Notes: generated from the sequence alone by a model not told the origin. Shown: positions 42,828 through 52,486, numbered from the stretch's first letter. The stretch: DNA of 64,000 bases from Syntrophotalea carbinolica DSM 2380 (GCF_000012885.1 NC_007498.2:744001-808000); one strand, 5' to 3'. Translations and numbers: made by a program.

Positions 42828-42904
42828 TGGTCGGGATGACTGGATTTGAACCAGCGGCCCCCTGCTCCCGAAGCAGGTGCGCTACCAGACTGCGCTACAT
42901 CCCG
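42828..42904 (-). tRNA. tRNA-Pro (anticodon CGG)
   Basis: A 77-base cloverleaf on the minus strand. The acceptor arm CGGGATG (42904-42898) pairs with CATCCCG (42838-42832), followed by A and an encoded CCA (42830-42828). The anticodon arm CCTGC-TTCGGGA-GCAGG places CGG at the anticodon, which reads CCG proline codons. The T arm CTGG-TTCAAAT-CCAG is standard. Confidence 0.96.
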
Positions 42905-43027
42905 TTCTGACTGGACGCAAATAACTATCACGCCTCGCCGCAAATTGCAACCCCCTTTTTCCATTCCCGATACCTGTCGGCACTCCGAATGCCGTATCTC
43001 ATCCCCGTAACGCAAATATAGCTGCAC

Positions 43028-43047
43028 TTTAACTGCAGGTTAACATT
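43028..43047 (+). promoter_or_regulatory. Pho-box-like direct repeat before the porin gene
   Basis: TTTAACTGCAG GTTAACATT shows two TTAAC-type units spaced 11 bases apart, about 94 bases before the porin start. It resembles the boxes at 44781 and 47405, though less closely than those resemble each other. Confidence 0.45.
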
Positions 43048-43140
43048 CGGATTGCATAGTCCACTCGCTCGATGAGCAGGTCGTGCCGCAAGGCATCTTT
43101 ATCTATTTTTTTGTTTACATGACTGAAAGGAGTACCAACC

Positions 43141-44487
43141 GTGAAGAAGTGGCAAGTTCTGTTAGCGGCCGTGTTGGGGGCAGCGTTGGCAACCCCGGCC
43201 ATGGCTATCAATGTGGAGTGGCATGGGGATCTGAACAATCGCTTTTCGTACAGCACCCAGGCGGATCTTTCCAAGAGGACCGTCAAGGACAGCGCCAAAT
43301 ACGTCAGCATCGGCGGGGCCAGCAGTTATTCCAATCTCAAAAACTCGGGAGCAACCAAAAAAGGCGAAAATGACAGCGATTTTTTCGGCGAGCTCAAGTA
43401 TCGCATGTGGTTGCAGGCTTCCGATGACGAAAACAAAGTCAAGGGCGTGGTAGCTTTTGAGTTCGGTTCCTCCAAGTTCGGCGGTGAAGGCGCTGATTTC
43501 GGCGGCGACGATAACGTTTTCGAACTGCGCTGGGCTTATACCGACATCGAGGTGCCTTTCGATCCGGCTTCCCGCCTGACCGTCGGTCTGCAGCCGGTCG
43601 GCTACAATGCACTGCTCTGGTCCGACAATGCCGCCGGTGTCAAATGGAAGCGCAAAAGCGGTTCCTGGACGTACTCTCTTGGCTGGTTCCGTGACGATGT
43701 GGCCAGCAACAAGGTCGCCGGTGGTGACGACAAGAGCGATTATGATGACGCTTATGCCGCCGATCTGACCTATCGGTTCGAAAACGGTAACTCCCTCAAT
43801 ACCTTCGTCGTTTTCATGGATTCGGGAGAAGTCGATAGCGAAGTCGACGATGTTGTGACCAACGCTCAGGATACCGAAATCTGGCTGGGACTTTCCGGCA
43901 AGGGTAAATGGGGCGCGCTTTCCGGTACCGCCACCGGTATTTACCTGGTCGGGGAACTGTCCGCCGATGAAGGCGATTATGACCGCAGTGCCTTTTTGTT
44001 CCACGGGCAGCTCGATTATACGGTGGGTGCCAATACCTTCATCCTCGGCGGCCTGTACGCATCCGGCGATGACGATCCGAATGATGACGATCTGGAAAAC
44101 TTCGATGTCATCGACATCTCCACCTCGATGCTCGGTTCGGTGGTTATTTTCGACAACTACTGCGACGACAACTCCTTCAGCCAGGCACCCTATATCTTCG
44201 ACCAGGGATATAAACTGCTGTATGCCGGTTTGACCCACAAGCTGAACAAAAAGACCAAGGTGTGGGCCAAGTATTTCTGGCATAACACCGCCGAAGACGA
44301 GTTGCTCGGCGATGATGAAATCGGGCACGAGTTTGTGGCAGGTGTCAGCTACACCATCATGAAAGGTCTCAAAGCCGAAATCAATGCCGGTTACCTGGTC
44401 GGTGGCGATGCCTGGGATGCCCTGGGAACCGATGGCGACAGTGACGATGTCTTCCGTACCGATGCGCGCCTGCGTTTCAAATTCTAA
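43141..44487 (+). CDS. Outer-membrane porin, probably phosphate-starvation linked
   Basis: 448 residues. A signal peptide of about 22 residues ends in LATPAMA, then a very acidic (Asp/Gly-rich) beta-barrel sequence with SDFFGELKYRMWLQAS, FELRWAYTDIEVPFDP and LTVGLQPVGYNALLWSD, ending in RLRFKF with terminal Phe. The start is GTG 43141 with AAAGGAG nine bases before it. No sequence family fixes its cargo. It lies directly upstream of phoBR-pst and has a Pho-box-like repeat, so phosphate or other anion passage under low phosphate is likely, though the acidic loops argue for care. Confidence 0.78.
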   Translation: MKKWQVLLAAVLGAALATPAMAINVEWHGDLNNRFSYSTQADLSKRTVKDSAKYVSIGGASSYSNLKNSGATKKGENDSDFFGELKYRMWLQASDDENKVKGVVAFEFGSSKFGGEGADFGGDDNVFELRWAYTDIEVPFDPASRLTVGLQPVGYNALLWSDNAAGVKWKRKSGSWTYSLGWFRDDVASNKVAGGDDKSDYDDAYAADLTYRFENGNSLNTFVVFMDSGEVDSEVDDVVTNAQDTEIWLGLSGKGKWGALSGTATGIYLVGELSADEGDYDRSAFLFHGQLDYTVGANTFILGGLYASGDDDPNDDDLENFDVIDISTSMLGSVVIFDNYCDDNSFSQAPYIFDQGYKLLYAGLTHKLNKKTKVWAKYFWHNTAEDELLGDDEIGHEFVAGVSYTIMKGLKAEINAGYLVGGDAWDALGTDGDSDDVFRTDARLRFKF

Positions 44488-44514
44488 TCGCCTTAAGTAA
44501 AAATCCCGCCCCCA

Positions 44515-44547
44515 GCCCGGTCCTCTTCTCTTCTTCTCGGACCGGGC
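44515..44547 (+). terminator. First hairpin after the porin gene
   Basis: GCCCGGTCC (44515-44523) and GGACCGGGC (44539-44547) form a perfect 9-bp stem, with GGTTTTCC after it. A probable first terminator. Confidence 0.5.
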
Positions 44548-44561
44548 GGTTTTCCCGCCGT

Positions 44562-44592
44562 TGGCCGTCCGTTTTACGGACGGCCATTTTTT
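44562..44592 (+). terminator. Intrinsic terminator of the porin gene
   Basis: TGGCCGTCCG (44562-44571) and CGGACGGCCA (44577-44586) form a perfect 10-bp stem with a 5-base loop, followed by six T residues. Confidence 0.9.
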
Positions 44593-44780
44593 GATTGTAC
44601 GCCAGGCATGGTGCGTAGTGCCTTGACCGACGCTGCTTTGGCTGCTGCGGTGGCCGTCGGATGGCCTGTAGCCATAACTTGACGAACCGGGGTTTTGAAT
44701 GGAGTCGCGTCCGGAGAATAAACTGCCAGGTTCAACTATCTTCATTACCTTCTCTTGGCGAGAAGGTCGCTTGGCGGTAT

Positions 44781-44800
44781 TCTAATACGAGCCTAACATT
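44781..44800 (+). promoter_or_regulatory. Pho box upstream of phoB
   Basis: TCTAATACGAGCCTAACATT has CTAAT and CTAAC units 11 bases apart. It is 57 bases before the phoB start and differs in only a few positions from the element before pstS (47405-47424), consistent with PhoB self-regulation. Confidence 0.65.
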
Positions 44801-44856
44801 TGTGCGATACATGCTGAGGCGACAGACTCATTCAAGGAGAGGAGTTGGATTGCCCT

Positions 44857-45549
44857 ATGGCAAAAAAACATATTCTGGTGGTAGAGGACGAAGAGGATAT
44901 CCTTGCTTTGCTGCACTATAACCTGGTTCGGGAAGGATTTCGCGTATCCCTCGCCGGGACCGGCGAAGAAGGGCTCGAAACGTTGGCTGAAGATCCCCCC
45001 GATCTGGTGGTTCTGGATCTGATGTTGCCCGGTATGGACGGTTTGCAGGTCTGCCGGGCGCTTAAGGAAAATGCCGATACGCGGCATATAGCGGTGGTGA
45101 TGGTGACCGCCAAGGGGGAGGAAGCGGACGTGGTGGCTGGTCTGGAACTGGGTGCCGACGACTATGTCACCAAGCCTTTCAGCCCCAAGATCCTCATTGC
45201 ACGTATACGCTCGGTTCTGCGGCGCAGGGAAAGCGCCGACGAGACGGGTGCCGATCAGGTGGTGGTGCACATCGACGATTTGGTGATCCACCCGGGGCGC
45301 AACCAGGTGACCGTAAAAGGTGTGCCGGTCGATCTGACGTTTACCGAGTTTCGGGTTCTGCATTTTCTGGCCAGCCGGCCGGGGTGGGTCTTCACCCGCT
45401 ACCAGATTGTCAATGCGGTGCGCGGCGATGATTATTCGGTCACCGACCGGGCGGTCGATGTGCAGATTGTGGGTTTGCGCAAGAAGTTGGGGGCGTACGG
45501 TAAATACATCGAGACAGTGCGGGGCGTCGGCTACCGCTTCAAGGGCTGA
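44857..45549 (+). CDS. phoB: Phosphate regulon response regulator PhoB
   Basis: 230 residues of OmpR/PhoB type. The receiver domain (1-120) has VVEDEEDILAL, the phospho-acceptor Asp in LVVLDLMLPGMDG near 52 and Lys in YVTKPFSPK near 103. The winged-helix DNA-binding domain (about 135-230) includes LTFTEFRVLHFLASRPGWVF and ends with TVRGVGYRF. It binds Pho boxes after phosphorylation by PhoR. ATG 44857 is used; an upstream TTG at 44845 next to AAGGAGAGGAG is possible. phoR follows after two bases. Confidence 0.93.
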   Translation: MAKKHILVVEDEEDILALLHYNLVREGFRVSLAGTGEEGLETLAEDPPDLVVLDLMLPGMDGLQVCRALKENADTRHIAVVMVTAKGEEADVVAGLELGADDYVTKPFSPKILIARIRSVLRRRESADETGADQVVVHIDDLVIHPGRNQVTVKGVPVDLTFTEFRVLHFLASRPGWVFTRYQIVNAVRGDDYSVTDRAVDVQIVGLRKKLGAYGKYIETVRGVGYRFKG

Positions 45550-45551
45550 GT

Positions 45552-47327
45552 ATGCGTAAAAAACCGCTTTTTTGGCAGATCTATCCATCCTATGTGCTTA
45601 TTATCCTGCTTGCCATGGTGGCCGCGACCTGGCTTTTTTCGCACCAGTTGCGGGTGTTTTATCTGGGCCAGGTCAAAGCGGATCTCGAGGCAAGGGGTCA
45701 TTTGTTCGAGAATCGGGTCGGCAGCATGCTGTCTTCCGATGATCACGCTGCCCTGGATGCGCTCTGCAAGGAGCTGGGAGAGCTTACCGCAACCCGCTTC
45801 ACGGTGATTCTACCCTCGGGAGTGGTGGTCGGCGATACCCGGGAGGATCCACGGCGCATGGAAAATCATGCCGGGCGGCAGGAAGTGTCCCAGGCCTTGC
45901 GGGGGGAGGTGGCGCAGGCGGTACATTACAGTCGCACTTTGCAGAAACATATGATGTACGTGGCCCTGCCGGTTCGTAGCCAGGACCAGGTCATCGGTGT
46001 GGTTCGCACGGCGCGCGCGGTGAATGATATCCGCTGGGAGCTGGAGGCTGTCTACCGTGACGTGGTTATCAGCGGACTGCTCGTCGCTTTGGCAGCCGGC
46101 CTGGTCGGTTTGTATCTTTCCCGGCGCTTGAGTCGTCCGCTGGAATTGATGAAACGGGGTGCCGAACAGTTTGCCCAGGGGCGTTTCGATCATCAGCTTT
46201 CGGCGTCCGGGTCGCGGGAAATCTGCGCTCTGGCCGGAGCTATGAATGTCATGGCCGGGCAACTAGACGACCGCATCCGGACCATTATCCGTCAGCGCAA
46301 CGAACAGCAGGCGGTATTGACCAGCATGGTGGAGGGGGTTCTGGCCCTCGACAACGACGAGCGTATCATTCACCTCAATCGCGCCGCGGCCGATCTGTTT
46401 CAGGTGTCTCCGGAGGCCGTGGAAGGACGTGGCATCCAGGAGGTGTTGCGCAAGGCCGGCCTGCAGCGATTTGTGGAGCGTGCCTTGTCCAGCAGAGTTC
46501 CCGTGGAAGGGGAAGTGGTGCTGCCCGGCACCGACGGCGATCGCTTTTTGCAGGCCCACGGAACCGTGCTCCAGGAAGAGGAAGGCCGGGGGATCGGGGT
46601 GCTGATCGTGCTCAACGATGTAACGCGGTTGCATCGGCTGGAAAATATCCGCCGGGATTTCGTCGCCAACGTTTCGCATGAATTGAAGACCCCGATCACC
46701 GGCATCAAGGGGTCGGTTGAAACCCTGCTCGACGGTGCCATGGAGCGCCCCGAAGATGCCGTGAGATTTTTGAGGATCATTGCCAAACAGGCCGAACGGC
46801 TCAATGCCATTATTGACGATCTGCTTGACCTGTCCCGCATCGAACAAGGTCAGAACGACCAGGCTCTCGAGCTGTCCATGGCGCCTGTCGTGCCGGTGTT
46901 GCAGGCGGCTGTACATGCCTGCGACATGAAGGCCAGGGATAAATCCATCGAGCTTGTGCTGTCGTGCGCTGCCGAGATCAGTGCGGAGATCAATCCGCAC
47001 TTGCTGGAGCAGGCTGTCGTTAATCTTGTCGATAACGCCATCAAATACAGCGATGCCGGCGGAACCGTGTGGATCGAGGCGCGGCGTGACGCCCGGCAAA
47101 CCGTTATTGAAGTCCGAGACCAGGGATGCGGTATCGACAACGAGCATCTGCCCCGTTTGTTTGAGCGATTTTATCGTGTCGACAAGGCCCGCAGTCGTCG
47201 TGCGGGCGGCACCGGTCTGGGACTGTCGATTGTCAAGCATATCGTTCAGGCCCATGGCGGGCGCGTAACGGTTGACAGCGAAGCGGGTAAGGGCAGTGTC
47301 TTCCGGATTATTCTGCCTCATGGTTAA
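45552..47327 (+). CDS. phoR: Phosphate regulon sensor histidine kinase PhoR
   Basis: 591 residues. Two membrane helices (about 12-32 and 165-187) enclose a periplasmic/extracytoplasmic domain of about 130 residues, then HAMP (SRRLSRPLELMKRGAEQFA near 191-210), a PAS domain (about 245-350), the HisKA box FVANVSHELKTPITGIKG with the phosphorylated His near 376, and HATPase (N box LVDNAIKYSDAG, G1 DQGCGID, G2 GTGLGLSIV). Unlike short E. coli PhoR it has a sizeable sensor loop, as in many non-enteric forms. Regulated with PstSCAB-PhoU. Confidence 0.93.
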   Translation: MRKKPLFWQIYPSYVLIILLAMVAATWLFSHQLRVFYLGQVKADLEARGHLFENRVGSMLSSDDHAALDALCKELGELTATRFTVILPSGVVVGDTREDPRRMENHAGRQEVSQALRGEVAQAVHYSRTLQKHMMYVALPVRSQDQVIGVVRTARAVNDIRWELEAVYRDVVISGLLVALAAGLVGLYLSRRLSRPLELMKRGAEQFAQGRFDHQLSASGSREICALAGAMNVMAGQLDDRIRTIIRQRNEQQAVLTSMVEGVLALDNDERIIHLNRAAADLFQVSPEAVEGRGIQEVLRKAGLQRFVERALSSRVPVEGEVVLPGTDGDRFLQAHGTVLQEEEGRGIGVLIVLNDVTRLHRLENIRRDFVANVSHELKTPITGIKGSVETLLDGAMERPEDAVRFLRIIAKQAERLNAIIDDLLDLSRIEQGQNDQALELSMAPVVPVLQAAVHACDMKARDKSIELVLSCAAEISAEINPHLLEQAVVNLVDNAIKYSDAGGTVWIEARRDARQTVIEVRDQGCGIDNEHLPRLFERFYRVDKARSRRAGGTGLGLSIVKHIVQAHGGRVTVDSEAGKGSVFRIILPHG

Positions 47328-47404
47328 CGTCTTGGAATAACAGAACTTCAAGGCTTTTCAGGTTTGTCGGCAGGGCGTCCGGGCTTGCAAACTATTCATG
47401 TCAA

Positions 47405-47424
47405 TCTAATATGAACCTAACACT
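47405..47424 (+). promoter_or_regulatory. Pho box upstream of pstS
   Basis: TCTAATATGAACCTAACACT carries CTAAT and CTAAC units 11 bases apart; a further degenerate unit (TGTCAAT) lies just before it. It is about 93 bases before the pstS ATG and nearly copies the element at 44781. Confidence 0.68.
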
Positions 47425-47516
47425 TCATGACCAGAATGGCTCACGTTTCAAAGGTTATTGATTATTTCCCTTGTCAAATGATGAGCAACCGCATTTTCTC
47501 AAAAAAGGAGAGCAGA

Positions 47517-48518
47517 ATGAGCATCAAGGTAGTGAAGGGTTGGAAAAAAGCCGTCGGCCTGGCGCTGGCGGCGGTTGTCGCAATGCCTTTGGTGGCATCC
47601 ACCGGGCATGCCGCCAATATCAAGGTTGATCCCAAGCTGAAAAGCTATACCAAGGTTCAGGGGGTGTCGGGAAACCTGAACTCGATCGGTTCCGATACGC
47701 TCAATAATCTCATGGCCTTGTGGTCTGAAGGCTTCCGCAAGCAGTATCCTAATGTCAACATTCAGGTCGAGGGTAAAGGTTCCAGTACCGCACCTCCGGC
47801 GTTGGTTGAAGGGACTTCCCAGATCGGCCCCATGTCCCGCAAGATGAAGCGTGTGGAAATCGAAGCTTTCGAGAAAAAGCACGGTTTCAAGCCGACCATG
47901 ATCGGCGTGGCCCTCGATTCCCTGGCGGTTTATGTGAACAAGGATAATCCTGTGGACAGTCTGTCCCTGCCCCAGGTCGATGCCATCTTCTCCAAAACCC
48001 GCAAGGGCGGTCATGCGCAGGATATCGTGACCTGGGGGCAGGTCGGCCTCACCGGTTCCTGGGCACAGCAGCCCATCAGTGTCTATGGCCGTAACAGCGC
48101 CTCGGGTACCTACGGTTACTTCAAGAAACATGCGCTGTTCAAAGGCGATTACAAGGATATCGTTAAGGAACAGCCCGGTTCGGCTTCTGTGGTACTGTCC
48201 GTTACGGAAGATCGCGGCGGTATCGGCTACTCCGGTATCGGCTACAAAACCTCCGGTGTCAAGGCGATCGCTCTGGCCAAGCAGGCAGGCGGCACCGCCT
48301 ACGGGCCTACCTACGAAAACGTGCTGGCCGGCAAGTATCCCCTGGGCCGCATGCTCTACCTTTACGTGGCCAAAGCCCCCAACAAGCCGTTGGCCAAAAA
48401 CATCGAACAATTCCTGAGATACGTGCTGTCCAAGGAAGGTCAGGAAATCGTGGTCAAAGACGGTTATCTGCCTCTCCCGGCGCAGGTTGTGGCCAAACAG
48501 CTGGAAGCTTTGAAGTAA
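47517..48518 (+). CDS. pstS: Phosphate-binding periplasmic protein PstS
   Basis: 333 residues. A signal peptide (about 1-30, ending ASTGHAAN) precedes a type II solute-binding fold. Motifs: [18 protein letters not shown] near 61-78, [20 protein letters not shown] near 88-107 (phosphate contacts), and [17 protein letters not shown] near 190. It delivers inorganic phosphate to PstCA. ATG 47517 has AAGGAG six bases upstream. It lies between phoR and pstC, with a stable hairpin after it. Confidence 0.95.
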   Translation: MSIKVVKGWKKAVGLALAAVVAMPLVASTGHAANIKVDPKLKSYTKVQGVSGNLNSIGSDTLNNLMALWSEGFRKQYPNVNIQVEGKGSSTAPPALVEGTSQIGPMSRKMKRVEIEAFEKKHGFKPTMIGVALDSLAVYVNKDNPVDSLSLPQVDAIFSKTRKGGHAQDIVTWGQVGLTGSWAQQPISVYGRNSASGTYGYFKKHALFKGDYKDIVKEQPGSASVVLSVTEDRGGIGYSGIGYKTSGVKAIALAKQAGGTAYGPTYENVLAGKYPLGRMLYLYVAKAPNKPLAKNIEQFLRYVLSKEGQEIVVKDGYLPLPAQVVAKQLEALK

Positions 48519-48568
48519 AAATGCCGCCGTATATGGCCGCAATGGCCACGGCATATTAAATTACGCAA

Positions 48569-48595
48569 GCCTGCCGGTTCCTGGAGCCGGCAGGC
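48569..48595 (+). repeat. Hairpin between pstS and pstC
   Basis: GCCTGCCGG (48569-48577) and CCGGCAGGC (48587-48595) form a perfect stem with no T tract behind it. Such hairpins commonly protect the pstS mRNA or thin out downstream transcription. Confidence 0.55.
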
Positions 48596-48634
48596 ACAGT
48601 TGCATTTTGAACAGATTGCATTGGTAAGGTGTCG

Positions 48635-50863
48635 ATGAATCATAAAATCCTCAAACGGGTCAAGCGCAGGGACCGCATTGCCCGCCATGTCATCACCGTA
48701 GGCGGCATGGCGATCATTTTCAGCGTGCTGCTGATTCTTTTCCTCATCGCCCGTGTTACCTTTCCGCTTTTTCAGGGGGCACGGACGGATGAGGTCACCC
48801 AGTTTCCGTTGACCTCATCCGCACCGGCGACGTCACTTGTCGCAGCAGGTCTGGATGATTATCTGGAGTATCCCTTTGTGTTCGACGCACAAGGGGTGGT
48901 GCGCTTTTATGCGCCGCCCACGGGACGGGTTGCGCGGGAGATACGACTGGAACCTCCCGCGGCCGGCGCCACGGTAAAGTCCGTCGAGCGCTTTGCCGGG
49001 CTGTCTTTCGGCGTTCTGTGGGATGACGGATCGCAAACCCTCGAGCACGTCCGTTTTACGACAAGCTTCGATGAACAGGGCCGGCGTCTGCAGGATCAGC
49101 AGGTGGTGCGGTTGGCAGCCTTTCCCGCACCCCGCGAAGGTGCTGTCAAGCAGGCCCTGACACGGGTTTCCGAAGACGGCCGTCAGACGCAGGTGGCGCT
49201 GCTGGCGGACGGCAGCCTGCTGGTGCGACAGCATGTCGAGAGCGAAGACCTGTTCGGCAACCTGGAGACGGCGGATCACGCATTTACCCTGACCGGCCAG
49301 CCCGATGAGGCTGTCGCCGCTCTTGCCATGGATCACGCGGGCGGGGCACTGTACGCAGGTACCGACCAGGGCACGTTGTTGCGTTGGGATCTCTCCGAGC
49401 CGGGCGAGGCGGAGCTTCTCGATCGATTGCCCGCTTTTCCGGATCGCAGAGCCATTACCGCGCTGGCCCTGGTTTTCGGAGATGTGTCGCTGGCTGTCGG
49501 CGATGCCAAAGGAGGGCTTTCCACCTGGTTCCCGGTGCGCGTATCGGAACAGGCGCAGGGCAAGCATCTACAGCGCATACACACGCTGACCTCCCACAAT
49601 GCGGCGGTAAAGACCATCTATCCCTCGTTGCGGGATAAATCCCTGATAAGCGTCGATGCGGCCGGTGTGCTGCATCTGGATCATATGACCAGTGAGCGTC
49701 ACTTGCTCAGTCTTCAGACCCGGGCTCCGATGCTGAACAGTACCCTGTCCCCCGACGGACGCGGTCTGTTTGCAGTCGATGCCGATGGCATGGCGTATTT
49801 GTGGAGGGTGCATAATCCGCATCCGGAAGTCGGATGGAAGACCCTGTTCGGCAAGGTGTGGTACGAGGGGTACGACGAGCCGGGGTACGTGTGGCAGTCG
49901 TCGGCGGCCACGGACGATTTCGAACCGAAAATGAGTCTTACGCCTCTGATTTTCGGTACCATAAAGGGCACTCTCTATGCCATGTTGTTTGCTGTGCCGT
50001 TGGCGATCCTGGGGGCCATTTACACCAGCCAGTTCGGGCATCCCCGGTTGCGTGGCATGATCAAGCCGGCGGTCGAGGTGATGGCGGCCATACCGTCGGT
50101 CATCATCGGTTTTCTGGCGGCTTTGTGGCTCGCGCCCCTGCTGGAAAAATCGATTCCATCCCTGTTTTTAAGTCTGGCTTTTGTGCCGTTGTTCCTGCTC
50201 GGGGCCATGATCCTGTGGCAGTTCGTCTGTAAAAGTCCGCGCTTCAAAAATCTGGATCGCGGTCTGGAGTTTCTGCTTCTGGCACCGGTGCTTATCGCCG
50301 CAGTGTTTTGTGCTGTCAAGCTGGGGCCGGTGGCGGAGACGGCACTTTTTGGCGGTAATTTCAAGCTCTGGCTGTTTAGCGAAACCGGCATTCGTTACGA
50401 TACCCGGAACAACATCATTATCGCTTTCGCCCTCGGTTTTGCTGTGATTCCGATTATCTTCACCATGGCCGAGGACGCCCTTTCCAATGTACCGGGGAGC
50501 CTCAAGGCAGCGTCCCTGGCCCTTGGTGCCAGCCGTTGGCAGACGGTCTGGCGGGTGATTCTGCCGTCGGGCAGTCCCGGTATTTTCGCCGGCACCATGA
50601 TCGGTTTTGGCCGTGCCATCGGTGAAACCATGATCGTACTGATGGCCACCGGCAACACGGCCATCATGGACTGGAGTATTTTTAACGGCATGCGGCCGTT
50701 GTCATCGAATATCGCGGTCGAAATACCCGAAGCGCCAGTCGGCGGGACCCTTTATCGGGTGTTGTTCCTTTCCGCCGTTATTCTGTTTGTCATGACTTTT
50801 ATTCTGAATACCGTTGCCGAGCTGGTGCGTCAGCATTTGCGTAAAAAATACGGCCGGTTTTGA
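48635..50863 (+). CDS. pstC: Phosphate ABC transporter permease PstC, long form
   Basis: 742 residues. One membrane helix (about 22-45) is followed by a large insert of about 380 residues with beta-propeller/WD40-like repeats (for example LYAGTDQGTLLRWDLSEPG and LFAVDADGMAYLWRVHNP), then the six-helix permease with PGSLKAASLALGASRWQTVW, the coupling helix that touches PstB. This long PstC form is known in gamma- and delta-proteobacteria; the insert's role is unclear. ATG 48635 is used; a GTG at 48629 is close by. pstA follows after 11 bases. Confidence 0.92.
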   Translation: MNHKILKRVKRRDRIARHVITVGGMAIIFSVLLILFLIARVTFPLFQGARTDEVTQFPLTSSAPATSLVAAGLDDYLEYPFVFDAQGVVRFYAPPTGRVAREIRLEPPAAGATVKSVERFAGLSFGVLWDDGSQTLEHVRFTTSFDEQGRRLQDQQVVRLAAFPAPREGAVKQALTRVSEDGRQTQVALLADGSLLVRQHVESEDLFGNLETADHAFTLTGQPDEAVAALAMDHAGGALYAGTDQGTLLRWDLSEPGEAELLDRLPAFPDRRAITALALVFGDVSLAVGDAKGGLSTWFPVRVSEQAQGKHLQRIHTLTSHNAAVKTIYPSLRDKSLISVDAAGVLHLDHMTSERHLLSLQTRAPMLNSTLSPDGRGLFAVDADGMAYLWRVHNPHPEVGWKTLFGKVWYEGYDEPGYVWQSSAATDDFEPKMSLTPLIFGTIKGTLYAMLFAVPLAILGAIYTSQFGHPRLRGMIKPAVEVMAAIPSVIIGFLAALWLAPLLEKSIPSLFLSLAFVPLFLLGAMILWQFVCKSPRFKNLDRGLEFLLLAPVLIAAVFCAVKLGPVAETALFGGNFKLWLFSETGIRYDTRNNIIIAFALGFAVIPIIFTMAEDALSNVPGSLKAASLALGASRWQTVWRVILPSGSPGIFAGTMIGFGRAIGETMIVLMATGNTAIMDWSIFNGMRPLSSNIAVEIPEAPVGGTLYRVLFLSAVILFVMTFILNTVAELVRQHLRKKYGRF

Positions 50864-50874
50864 CAGGATTGCAT

Positions 50875-52473
50875 ATGAAAAGTTTTTGGAAAAAAGGCGA
50901 GCCGTTTATCTGGCTGACCGGTGCGGCATTATCCGTCACCCTGCTGATGGCGGCTGTGCTGATCGTAGTGGTGCTGGTTAACGGTCTCGGGGTTTTCTGG
51001 CCATCGCGGGTGGCGACAGCGACACTGCACGACGGTGGTTCCGTCATGGGCGAAATCATGCGCCGCGAACCGGTTTATGAAGGACAGGGCGAGCGTTTGC
51101 AGTTCAAGGTCGGCAATCGCGAACTCTACGGCCTCGATTTTCGCTGGGTCGACGAATCCGATATTTCAAGCATCGAGTATCTCGACGATGCGGTTGTGCT
51201 GGAGCGTATGGAGTACGGCAATTTTTACGGCTGCATCGTCGGTTTGAGTCCCGAGGCCCTGGCGGTTACCACTGGCGAGGAACCGATGCGGCAATTGCGG
51301 CAGGCCCATGAATATGTCCTGCAGCAAAAGGAGCATCTCGAAGCACTGGATGAAAAGGTTGCGGCTGTCAGTTACCGCATGGAGCGTCTCCAGCGTAAAG
51401 AGAAAAGTCTGCTTTACAAGGGGCGTAAAGCAACCGATGCCGACATTGTCGCGCTCCGGCAGCAGCAGGACGGCGAGCAGCAGGAGTTTCACCGGCTGCT
51501 TTTGCGACAGTCGGAAATGGCGGCCAAGGTGCATGCCTACCGCGCCACTTTTGCCGATGCTTCGGGCAGCGAACGGAGCATGCCGCTGATGGATCTGGTG
51601 CGTTTTTATCAGCCCAACAGCATGTCCGTTTTCAATAAGGTGCATTATTACCTGATAAAATTGGTAGAACTGTTTTGCGACTCGCCCCGTGAGTCGAATA
51701 CCGAAGGTGGGCTTTTCCCGGCCATTTTCGGCACGGTCATGCTGATTTTTATCATGAGTCTGTTTTCCTTTCCTCTCGGAGTGCTGGCAGCCGTTTATCT
51801 GCGTGAGTATGCCAGGGAGGGTCTGATTGTACGCTTGGTGCGTATTGCCGTGAACAATCTGGCCGGTATCCCCTCCATCGTGTACGGGATTTTCGGGCTG
51901 GCTTTTTTCGTCTATGGCATCGGCGGCAGTATCGACAGGATGTTTTTTCCGGAGCAGTTGCCGACCCCGACCTTCGGCACCGGCGGCATTTTGTGGGCCA
52001 GTCTGACCCTTTCGTTACTGACCGTGCCGGTGGTCATCGTGGCCACGGAAGAAGCTCTCGGCGCAATTCCTGCCGGTGTGCGCGAGGGATCGTTGGCTTT
52101 GGGGGCGACCAAATTCCAGACCCTGACGAGAATATTACTGCCCATGGCCTCTCCGGGGATCATGACCGGGCTGATCCTGGCCATGGCGCGCGCCGCCGGC
52201 GAAGTCGCGCCGCTGATGATTACCGGCGTCGTCAAGATCGCACCGGCGCTGCCGGTGGACGGTACGTTTCCCTTTGTGCACCTGGATCGCAAATTCATGC
52301 ACCTCGGGTTTCATATCTACGATATCGGCTTTCAGTCGCCCAATGTCGAGGCCGCCAAGCCGATGGTGTTTGTGACCACGTTGCTGTTGGTGCTTATCGT
52401 TCTGGTCATGAGCAGTGTGGCTATCTATCTGCGCAATAAAATGAAGAAGCGCTATACGTATGGGACATTTTAA
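50875..52473 (+). CDS. pstA: Phosphate ABC transporter permease PstA, long form
   Basis: 532 residues. One N-terminal helix (about 12-38), a soluble insert of about 200 residues with a coiled coil (EYVLQQKEHLEALDEKVAAV onward), then the permease domain with RIAVNNLAGIPSIVYGIFGL and PAGVREGSLALGATKFQTLT, the coupling loop for PstB. The insert matches the long-form PstC partner. ATG 50875 follows AGGA. Third transport gene of the pst operon; pstB starts 13 bases after. Confidence 0.92.
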   Translation: MKSFWKKGEPFIWLTGAALSVTLLMAAVLIVVVLVNGLGVFWPSRVATATLHDGGSVMGEIMRREPVYEGQGERLQFKVGNRELYGLDFRWVDESDISSIEYLDDAVVLERMEYGNFYGCIVGLSPEALAVTTGEEPMRQLRQAHEYVLQQKEHLEALDEKVAAVSYRMERLQRKEKSLLYKGRKATDADIVALRQQQDGEQQEFHRLLLRQSEMAAKVHAYRATFADASGSERSMPLMDLVRFYQPNSMSVFNKVHYYLIKLVELFCDSPRESNTEGGLFPAIFGTVMLIFIMSLFSFPLGVLAAVYLREYAREGLIVRLVRIAVNNLAGIPSIVYGIFGLAFFVYGIGGSIDRMFFPEQLPTPTFGTGGILWASLTLSLLTVPVVIVATEEALGAIPAGVREGSLALGATKFQTLTRILLPMASPGIMTGLILAMARAAGEVAPLMITGVVKIAPALPVDGTFPFVHLDRKFMHLGFHIYDIGFQSPNVEAAKPMVFVTTLLLVLIVLVMSSVAIYLRNKMKKRYTYGTF

Positions 52474-52486
52474 GTAAGGTGAGGTT

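Larger units (their letters stand above)
44488..44856. other. Intergenic region between porin and phoB
   Basis: About 370 bases with two terminator-type hairpins (44515-44547 and 44562-44592) and the Pho box at 44781. No additional gene was seen. Confidence 0.6.

Noticed and set aside
43162-44745. 527-codon minus-strand frame opposite the porin
   Set aside because: It is antisense to a porin with signal peptide, ribosome site and terminator, and has no domain of its own.
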